Shown in pieces: positions 56,860 through 64,000 of a DNA stretch of 64,000 bases. Position numbers and translations under genes: made by a program. The stretch is taken from the NCBI GenBank assembly GCA_029216955.1, contig JANAVB010004000.1, forward strand, positions 3,112,829-3,176,828, in the 5' to 3' direction. Source of the DNA: Iris pallida. Its lineage: Eukaryota > Streptophyta > Magnoliopsida > Asparagales > Iridaceae. The notes below the pieces were generated by a model. The model worked only from the letters and a program-made list of their open reading frames with translations, was not told the DNA's origin and did no database searches. Position 1 is the first letter of the stretch. Every line of letters begins with the position of its first letter.

Positions 56860-57530
56860 GTAACTTAAATAGATAATTTGCAACTTAATTTGCAACTTAA
56901 ATAAATACCAATAATATCCCAGTTGGATAAAGATTAGGAGTAGTTTAAACCAAAAAATAGATAATTTGCAACTTAATTTAAAATCAATCAAATTCAAATC
57001 CAAATACAAATCCAATTTAAATTTAATTAAATTCTTTTAGTTTAAGAATCAAATAGGATAAATCAATTTCCAAATATAGATATTAATTTAATCTATTTAA
57101 ATAAATCCAAAAATCAAATCAAGATTTAAATTGCCACAATAAATTCAAAATATGTTTTTCCCAAAATACTAATAATATTAATTTCAAAAATTACCTTATT
57201 ATTTAAAAATAAACTAATAAATAATTATGAAATATATATGTATGCACAAATAATATTTAGAAATATATACTTTTCTAGTATACCATTTTATAAGAAGGCT
57301 TTTCATAAATAACTCTTATATTTAGAAATTTTGATAGCTAAAAATAATTATTATATATTATCTTGGAACTATAAAAATAGAAAAAAATATTTTTCTAAAA
57401 ATATGTACGCTCGCACATATTCGCACTCGTCGAGCAATTACGAAAAATAAAATTTCGTGCGCGACGTACAATACAAAATTTTAAATCAGTACCAAATTTA
57501 ATAAAAAAATAGAAATTTAGGGGTTTTACA
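54845..57530 (-). mobile_element. Solo LTR C (2686 bp), same family, inserted in LTR B
   Basis: Perfect 5 bp duplication TCCGA (54840-54844 and 57531-57535). The first bases TATAATGCCCCAG equal the family start TGTAACGCCCCAG with two changes. It shares the ACCTGG..A.ATAACCAGGTCC block (55171) and the GGGGTTTTACA end. It lacks the GC-rich part and the TATA box found in B and E: an internal deletion, with a long (TAA)n near that place. Confidence 0.9.
56799..56858. repeat. (TAA)n microsatellite
   Basis: About twenty units within solo LTR C. Confidence 0.97.
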
Positions 57531-57652
57531 TCCGACACGATAGATGAATTTGTATATATAAAAATAATGGAATAAGAATTGGACACTGACACGGCGCACG
57601 CACTTGTGGAGAAATATTGTGGAGTAATTGTAGAGAAGTCAATGGACAGCTC

Positions 57653-57664
57653 CCCTATATATAG
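57653..57664 (-). promoter_or_regulatory. Probable promoter TATA box of solo LTR B
   Basis: CCTATATATAGG (palindromic) about 630 bases from the minus-strand start of LTR B, matching the position of the TATA box in LTR E. Confidence 0.5.
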
Positions 57665-58358
57665 GGTTGAGGGAATACTTGGTAGATAAAGATTAGGACT
57701 TATTTAAACCCAGTTAGATAATTCAATTATTAAATTTAAATCAATAAAATCAAATCTAAATCCAAATTCGAATCCAATTTAATTATAGATAAATCTACCT
57801 TTACATTAAATCTATATAAAATAAAATCCATAAATTCAAGTTTTTAAATCATCATAATTAATTTAAACATCAATCAAACCAATTTAAAATTTCTTTTATA
57901 AATACTAAAATAATCATATTAATTAATTTCGAAAATAAATATTAAATATTTGAATAACCTTTTTAGTAATTTAAAAATAGTTAAGAAAAACAATAATTCT
58001 AAATTCTAAATATTTATATGAAATGTAATTCATGTACTCACATGTAATATATTAAATATAAAAATTTGACTAGCCCTTGACGGGAAGAATATTATATACA
58101 GAAAATATTTTTCTATATGTATTTTGAAAACAAAGCCATTTATTTTTATATTTATTAAAACTTTCAATAAATTTTTTTATTTAAAATAAATATCTCGTGT
58201 ATACGCATTCGCACTCGACGTACAAATACCAAAAAAATCAATACTGAAAATATAATTTCAAAATCGTAGTAAAAATTTAGGAGTTTTACAACATTCTACT
58301 CTATTCTGTTTGTAATTAAAAACATCAATCCCAAAGAGTTTTAATGGCAAACACCTAG

Positions 58359-58855
58359 TGACAGTGATGTGGACCTTCCCGAGGAGCAGTTTGATCAAAT
58401 GCCATCAAAGGTCTTTACTAGTGGTTTAGATGAAGTTATTAGAGGGTCTGAACAAGTAGCTTCTACACAGACAGAGGGTGAGGAAGAATTTGGTACACAG
58501 GCTAAGACACAGCTTTATGGAGATGAATCACATGATGAGGAAGAATTTGGCACATAGGGTGAAGAAGGATTTGGCACATAGGGTGAGAAAGGAGTAGAGG
58601 ATGAAGAAGAAGAAACAGATGATGAAGAGGATTATGTACCATTAAGTAGTGATGATGAAATAATGTCAAAAAATGTTGACATTCCAGAAAAACAATAATC
58701 AAGAATGGGGGGAAGAAACTGAGTTCCAGAGGGAAGAGATGCAGAGAAGAAGAACAGTAGCAATTGATGAACTTGATGATGAAGAAGAATACCATAGCTG
58801 TGACTCAACTAATTCTGAACAAGCTGGGGCTGAACTTGATGACTTGTACCCTTAG
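58359..58855 (+). pseudogene. MULE transposase-like ORF, 3' part
   Basis: It continues the frame of 43068-43453 after solo LTR D. The sequence is acidic with repeated EEEFGTQ-like units (58480-58590), TAG stops at 58555 and 58578, then DEEDYVPLSSDDEI. A shift moves the frame to 58673-58855 (WGEETEFQREEMQRRRTVAIDELDDEEEY), ending at TAG. The FAR1/MULE DNA-binding and catalytic regions are absent, so the gene stops before the functional transposase. Confidence 0.6.
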
Positions 58856-59206
58856 AACAAGTTGGAGCTGAACTTTTTAATGAATTAATCTGAAGTTGAG
58901 CTTGTATCTTTTGATGAAGTTGATGAAGTAGTATATTGTAATGTAATGTAATCTGCAGTAATCTATTATAATGTAATATAATCTGTAGCTTGTATTGATC
59001 TTTTGTGTAATGTAATCTGTTGATATATATGCATCTTGTATTGATCTTTTGTGTAATGTAATCCGCGTTATATGTTCAAAACATCATGTCTTTAAGACAG
59101 CACAGGCACAAGCACACAATCAATTTGCAACAAAATAATGATCTGTTTTGTTCAAAATATTGTTACATTCATATAGTGGATAAATACAAGATTTTAGATT
59201 TCAATT
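58856..59206. other. MULE spacer between convergent ORFs
   Basis: Repeats of TAATGTAATCTG and a duplicated TTGTATTGATCTTTTGTGTA (58994 and 59037). Possibly shared polyadenylation sequence. Confidence 0.5.
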
Positions 59207-59843
59207 TTACATAGCAAAACATTTTCCAAATTTTGTACACAAATCTTTTAAAGTTGTGTTCACCATAATTTGAACATGAATTTCAGAGTTATTGTCACTA
59301 ACAGTAGGCTCATTCAACCATTGAAATGCATTGTTGCACTTCAGGCATTGCAAGAATCTTCTTCCCTTGCTGTGACTCCACTTTGATATTAAGATGCTCT
59401 GCTTCCTCGACAATTTGGATTAGGGCAAGTGATTTCTTCCGAAGGACAATTTTTCTTCCAATGACCTAAGTCGTCACATATGAAACAACCTTCCCTTTGA
59501 GTTGTTAAAGATGAAATTCTAGAGATTTAACCCAAAATAGTAACATCTAGCCATTGAAATCAGAGAAGAGGGTGCACTTCAAAAATTTTCTCCCAGGATT
59601 TGCTTTAGTATTGGACTTGGAAATGTACCTAAAGCCCTTGCAACTTTCGATCTTGCATGGTGAGTTCAAAAACGAACACTCGTCTGCAAGGTAGGTGTTC
59701 AATGAGCATATTTGACATTTGTCCTAATCAAAAAAGAAAATGTCACAAATTGAGAGAGACAAACCACAAAAGCAAAAGTTTTATATAATAAAGGAAAAAA
59801 AATAAAGTCAATTTTACATTACCTAGCTTGTAGAGTCGGCCAT
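59207..59843 (-). pseudogene. GRF/CCHC zinc-finger protein gene carried by the MULE
   Basis: The minus-strand start is ATG at 59843 (MADSTS), a probable intron runs from about 59822 to 59724 (GTAATG...TTAG), then CQICSLNTYLADECSFLNSPCKIESCKGFRYISKSNTKANPGRKFLKC, a GRF-type zinc finger. A CCHC knuckle (CFICDDLGHWKKNC, about 59490-59450) follows, and a second GRF-like part (CPNPNC... then, shifted, SHSKGRRFLQCLKCNNAFQWLNEP). Stops near 59550 and 59400 and a frameshift suggest decay. GRF fingers bind single-stranded nucleic acid in known proteins. It runs opposite to the transposase remnant, inside the TIRs. Its role is unknown. Confidence 0.7.
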
Positions 59844-59996
59844 GGAGCATGGTGAAAGTTTCGGATTTAAAAAGGGAAGAGAGATTAGGGATTAGGTCAC
59901 AGCTAATATAAAAAGAGAAGAGAGAATGGGATTTGCTATTGTAGGTAATAAGAAATAGTACTTTAGGTATTTAAAAAGTATGTTTTACTGCTCTCA

Positions 59997-60166
59997 ACTA
60001 CTCTGAACACGTGAGGGACATTTTAGTCACAAATTACACTTTAAAGAGGTTAACTGTTAGTCTTGGATGGATTACCTGCCAAGTGGGGGGTGTTATACAA
60101 TAATGTAAAGTGGTGGGTGCACCTTAAATAAAGGTAAATTAAGTAGGGTGCCACTCAAATTTTCCC
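59997..60166 (-). repeat. MULE right terminal inverted repeat
   Basis: Reverse complement of 42034-42203. It ends TTTTCCC at 60166, next to a TA repeat. Confidence 0.92.

Positions 60167-60194
<28 letters not shown>
60167..60194. repeat. TA microsatellite
   Basis: (AT)n between the MULE end and the GC-rich island. Confidence 0.95.
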
Positions 60195-60197
<3 letters not shown>

Positions 60198-61675
60198 AAA
60201 TTTTATTGAAAAGGCAAACAGGACAAAGAGCTAAGATCGGGGCCCACAGGCGGACCCCAAATTCAAAATTCAAACTAAAACAAAAGACGAAGGACGCACG
60301 GTCCCCGAAGGGACGCGTGGCCTGAAGAGCGTCCTGCCCGATGAGGGTGCGGGGCCCGAGAGTGGGAGCCTGCCCGAGGGGGCGCAGGGCCTGCTGTAGG
60401 GGGTGCGGCCCGAGGAACCGAGCCGCCGGTGGTCGGGAGGAGAAGCCTCCGGAGGGCGGACGAGAAAGCCGTCGGAAGACTGAAGGGGGAGCCGGCAAAG
60501 ACGGAGGTGCTCAGACCCGCCGGGAGACGGGAGGGAAGAGTCACCAGCGGGGGAAGACGCAGGCGAAGGGGAGGGGTCCCGACCCCGCTGCGTCGGTGGG
60601 GAACACCACGGCGGCGGCGCTGGGTTATGCCGAAGGAAAGCCCGAGAGAGGGAGAAGGGATCCTGGGGTGGAGAGGACGGGTCAGCCCAGGGGAGCCATG
60701 GCCGAGGGGGAGGCCCGGCGAGGGCGCCGGTCCCAAGTGGGGGAGGATGGCGAAGACGTCAGCCGGAGGCCCATAGGGAGATGACCCCCACTGCGACGCT
60801 GACGGGAGGTCGGCTCCTCCAGGGACAGAGGATGGCCAGCGGGCCGTGGCCGGCTGGGCCGGAATGGAGACCCAGAACTACCACATCGTGGTGGGGTCCT
60901 ACCAGAAGGTCCCCGCCGACGATGCCGCAGAAAAGGAAGGCAGGGCAAGGCGGGCGTCGGGAGGGGGGAGGGCGTCCGAGGGGGGCGCGAAGGACGGGAG
61001 CTCCGGGGGGACGTCTGTGGCCGCAGCTGGAGGAGGCGCCGGGGGGTAGGACGAGGCGGGGGGAGGAATCTCCGGGAGAGCTGCGACAGAATCCGGTGGA
61101 GCGGAGAGGGGCCCCTGAGCCGCGGGGACGTCGAGGGCCGAGAGGGGAGGAGGGACCGCGGCGGGCGCAGCCGACGGCTCGGAGGGCCTCTCTGGGAGGG
61201 AGGGGCGGAGGGAGGCGCCACGGCCGAGGAAAAATGTGACGTAGCGACAGGGACGTCGGCCAAGGGGAGCGGCGGGCCTGGAAGAGGCCGCGAAGTGCGC
61301 GGGTCTCCGAGGCAGACTGGCGGAGGGCCGAGGAGGGACGGAGTCGGAGACGGCCGAGGGCGCCGAACTAGGCTATGCCGACGGAGTCGAGGGCGGCGGC
61401 ACCGCCGAGGAAGAGATGGGAAGGGGAAGGACCCGCCACACGTCAGGAACACCCCAGCCAAGGAAGGAGGGGGCTCCCCACGGGGGGAACAGCCGAAAGG
61501 GACCCGGCCGAGCAGAGAGACCTGGGACGGGAGACGCCCGGCAGGAGTGGGGGCGCCCTGTGGCTGTCGGCCACCGGCCATGACCGGGGGGGGGGGGTGG
61601 CGAGCTCAAGGAGTTGGAGGGCTCCTTCGAGCAGAATCCAGACCCACATCCCTCTATATCGGGCTATTGCACACA
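60195..61675 (-). other. GC-rich island, possible retroposon (minus strand)
   Basis: About 1.5 kb, markedly richer in GC than its surroundings (60290-61610), bounded on both sides by (TA)n. Read on the minus strand it ends TTTTGTTTTAGTTTG...CAATAAAATTTACTTT followed by (AT)n, like a polyadenylated transcript end, so a 5'-truncated LINE-like or other retroposed copy is possible. Long frames exist on both strands (for example minus 61581-60682, Pro/Arg/Ser-rich) but show no motif I recognise. They may be by-products of low stop-codon density in GC-rich DNA. Confidence 0.4.
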
Positions 61676-61678
61676 CAG

Positions 61679-61692
61679 ATATATATATATAT

Positions 61693-61733
<41 letters not shown>

Positions 61734-61737
61734 TTTT

Positions 61738-61800
<63 letters not shown>
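61679..61800. repeat. TA microsatellites with T-rich breaks
   Basis: (TA)n at 61679-61727 and 61745-61800. Confidence 0.97.
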
Positions 61801-61801
<1 letters not shown>

Positions 61802-62895
61802 CCCTACCTATACTATGGTATCTTAATATGTAGTTAAAACCCCCCATTACTTATTTATCTATAGGTCATAGGTAAACCCCGCTATTTACCTATACATGTG
61901 CATTACCTACTCTAAGTAATTACCTTCACCCTAGAAGGTTGGTAATTCTCCATTACCTATTCTCTCTATTTCCTACCTCACTTAGATACACAAACACCTT
62001 GACACAACCCACTGACACTGGACCACTTGACATAATGCTCACTGAAACTCACACCTATATACACTATATTATCGTCCTAAACTCCCCACAAAACCGCAAT
62101 ACACACACACTAGCCCGTCACAGACTGGTAGGGGGCCTATTGGCCTATGCAGGTCAATAGCCTGCTCAATGGCCAAATGGCCAAAGCCAAAACCTCTCAT
62201 TGGCCTGTCCATAACAACTGCTGCATGCTGTTATTGCTAACGCCAATGCTGTTGCCACTGCTAATGCTAACATGACCAAGGCCAACATGTGGCCAATTGG
62301 CCTTCTCTTACCCTAGTTTGTTCTGCACTCTTCAAGTGCAGGTCCAAACAAGACCTACCCTTCCCCTAGTCCCTGTCATAGGGGACAACTCCCCCTATAT
62401 TTTGCCTGGCTATACATGGCTAATGGCCAAGTGGCCTAATGCCAAATGCCCCCACATGTACAATCCTGTCGACTGCTAGCAATGGGCTTAAATTCCCTTT
62501 CAACACTTCCACATGCACTTACTAACCTAACACTACACTGATACATGACTGATACATTGGGGTAGCACATTTATGGACCACACTCGACATGTTCTAAGGG
62601 ACTGCTCACCCTTAAGCTAATCACCTATGCTAACACCCGAATGCTAGCCATAAAATCTGCGTGACAGGAATTTGGATCCCCCTCTCACAAGCTCTCGATC
62701 ACATGGTATCCTTCTAACACATTGGCCACATCCATGTGCATAACACACATAATAACTCTCACTGTCACTAACACACATACCACTATGACACTCACTATGG
62801 TTTACACTGATACTCATTACTATTACTCACTGACTCACTCACTTCACGTATGCCATATACTGATACAAGGGTAGCCCCCATACTCAGGTTAGGGA
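61801..62895. other. Underlying sequence, no gene; TTGGCC/GGCCAA-rich
   Basis: Repeated ATTACCTA words at the start (as in 41860-41950), then a stretch at 62100-62480 with many GGCCAA/TTGGCC copies. No ORF with motifs. It may continue the CACTA-leader-like sequence at 41612-42033. Confidence 0.45.
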
Positions 62896-64000
62896 TGTAA
62901 TGCCCTGCTCCGTATGGTACATTACGATGAGTCATTGATTCGAAGAGTTGCGTTGACCCATGAGGTATCGATGCGAATCGATGCAAGAGTTACGTTGGAC
63001 AAAGGTAAGCTTTGAGTCGTTTGGAATCTATGAATCGAATCGATGCAAAAGATAAGTTCCGTTGAGCAAGGGATGATTTTAGTTGATCTGGTGTGCAGGC
63101 TATGCTTTTACGCTGGACGATAAGAGGTCGGCATTTTGCCTTATGCAATAAAGTGTCCGCGAAACCAAATCGTGACCTTACAACAGATTATGGCATGGGT
63201 GCGATAGGCCAAATCAACCGAGTAGTTCAAAAGAATGGCTAAGTTTGGGAGTTAGCTATGCGACCGAGTTATGGAAGCGAGACGCTTCAACTCAGCAAAA
63301 CGGTAAGGCGTATCGACTTAAGGTGGGCGGGTTCTTGACTCTCTCTCCCTATTTCTGACTCTCTCTCCCTATTCCTTCACGTCTAATAAAATATGTTATT
63401 GTATGCGTAAGATGTTATCGAGTTAGCGAGCATGGCTCGGCGACGAAAGGTCTAAGTATATGTTGAACATTAAGGTAGAACATTGAACAATCGAACAATT
63501 GAAGCGACGTACATCAAGTATACGAGTCGCGGTAGGGAGGTGATGCTAGAACATTGAAAGACAATATGAGATGTGCATCATGTGCACGGCTCCGAGAACA
63601 TTGAACACTAGGCGTAGAACATTGATTACGACGCTGAGCGTGCCCTCGGGCACTTATATTATAAAAAGACTAAGTAATACGGATTTATGCTATGAGAATA
63701 ACTTACGAATGGTACGCATTGAATATGAGTACGAGACGACTCAGCCGTTGGGCATCATGTATCAATATGTATGTTGGGGCATAACGCCGACGGAGCTCCC
63801 CATATGGATGGTGGATTATGTTTATGAGACGCGAATATGTTTATAGAACGGGAAATCGTTTATGGAATGAGACTATGTTTATACAACGGAGGATTTGGTT
63901 GGATTGTTATGTGTGTTTACTATGGCACGTATTGCATGGTCAATGGACTCGGATGGCCCGTGCACGGGTGCGGCTTCCCTCGGACGGTTACGACCGGGGC
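62896..64000 (-). mobile_element. LTR H, Gypsy-type LTR, cut by window edge
   Basis: Starts TGTAATGCCCTGCTCC at 62896, a common plus-strand edge of minus-oriented Gypsy LTRs. It contains repeats of GAATCGATGC and a duplicated GACTCTCTCTCCCTATTTCT. The other end and the target duplication lie outside the window, so the call rests on the edge motif. Confidence 0.5.

Larger units (their letters stand above)
45485..58290 (-). mobile_element. Solo LTR B (about 4.2 kb net), split by CACTA-3 and LTR C
   Basis: Edges TGTAACATCCCAGTCCC at 45485 and GGAGTTTTACA at 58290, flanked by a perfect ACATT (45480-45484 and 58291-58295). Its own sequence is 45485-48228, 54179-54844 and 57536-58290, with a GC-rich middle as in LTR E. 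The minus-strand TATA at 57653-57664 gives the orientation. There is a (TAA)n at 47654-47687. No gene is visible in its parts. Confidence 0.9.
43454..58353 (+). mobile_element. Solo LTR D (about 2.1 kb net), split by LTR B
   Basis: Start TGTAGAAGC at 43454 and end GGCAAACA at 58353, with a perfect 5 bp duplication CCTAG (43449-43453 and 58354-58358). Its own sequence is 43454-45484 plus 58291-58353. Removing it restores the MULE frame, reading PLPSDSDVDLPEE across the join, which fixes the boundaries. It has no coding region. It is rich in TGCGCC/GGCGCAT words and has a TATA box with three CACGTG boxes upstream. Confidence 0.9.
42034..60166 (+). mobile_element. Mutator-like element (MULE) containing nested insertions
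   Basis: Its ends are inverted repeats of about 170 bp (42034-42203 and 59997-60166), both opening with a GRGAAAATTTGAGTGG sequence and ending near CCTCACGTGTTCAGAG. Flanking 9-mers ATATTTCTA and ATATATATA match at 7 of 9, so the target duplication is only suggestive. Without its insertions it is about 3.2 kb. It has a MULE-type N-terminal ORF but no transposase catalytic domain, plus an opposite-strand zinc-finger ORF. It is therefore non-autonomous. Confidence 0.85.

Noticed and set aside
60682..61581. 299-codon minus-strand ORF in the GC-rich island
   Set aside because: Pro/Arg/Ser-biased, overlapped by long frames on the other strand, and without recognisable motifs; GC-rich DNA has few stops by chance.
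62897..64000. tRNA or rRNA genes anywhere in the window
   Set aside because: No cloverleaf-like or rRNA sequence was recognised; only tRNA-complementary primer sites were found.

Overview
The window is plant (angiosperm) nuclear DNA made almost entirely of transposable elements stacked inside one another. No intact host gene is visible. The evidence is plant En/Spm (CACTA) transposases with the TNP2, DUF4218 and DUF4216 modules, Ty1/Copia and Ty3/Gypsy elements with plant-type tRNA-Met primer sites, a Mutator-like element (MULE), multi-kilobase solo LTRs, and decayed pieces of a pentatricopeptide-repeat (PPR) gene and a kinesin-8 gene. I cannot name the species; the pattern fits a large, repeat-rich genome.

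Layout. 1-6348: right part of CACTA-1 (minus strand), inserted in the 5' LTR of Copia-1. 6349-13473: Copia-1 (plus strand), with an in-frame duplication in the integrase/RT region and a 1289 bp 3' LTR. 13585-25457: Copia-2 (minus strand, 128 bp LTRs, target duplication GTAAG), split in its RT/RNase H region by the complete CACTA-2 (14245-20722). 25463-40677: a decayed low-copy stretch holding, all on the minus strand, an unidentified membrane-protein-like ORF, an unidentified coding-like piece, a kinesin-8 motor fragment and a PPR fragment. It is interrupted by a 4.3 kb solo LTR (26995-31338, target duplication CTAAG) and by Gypsy-G (32694-39898), which is itself interrupted by a 3.9 kb solo LTR (35345-39225, target duplication GCTTC). 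40678-41611: three CACTA-like right ends in series.

42034-60166: a MULE with about 170 bp terminal inverted repeats, holding a nest: solo LTR D (43454-58353, CCTAG) contains solo LTR B (45485-58290, ACATT), which contains CACTA-3 (48229-54178, GGG) and solo LTR C (54845-57530, TCCGA). Removing D rejoins the MULE reading frame. The MULE also carries a GRF/CCHC zinc-finger ORF on the opposite strand. 60195-61675: a GC-rich island between TA microsatellites, perhaps a retroposon. 62896 to the end: start of another Gypsy-type LTR.

Most coding regions have stops or frameshifts, so most elements look dead as protein donors. Several cis signals survive: CACTA ends with GTCGCTAA-type subterminal repeats, two CACTA-borne foldbacks, a 20 bp tandem array of heat-shock-element cores in both Gypsy-G LTRs, and three CACGTG boxes upstream of the TATA box of LTR D. 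These, the mosaic of gene fragments and the MULE cargo ORF are the points most worth testing. All identifications rest on reading motifs and translated sequence; no database search was run.
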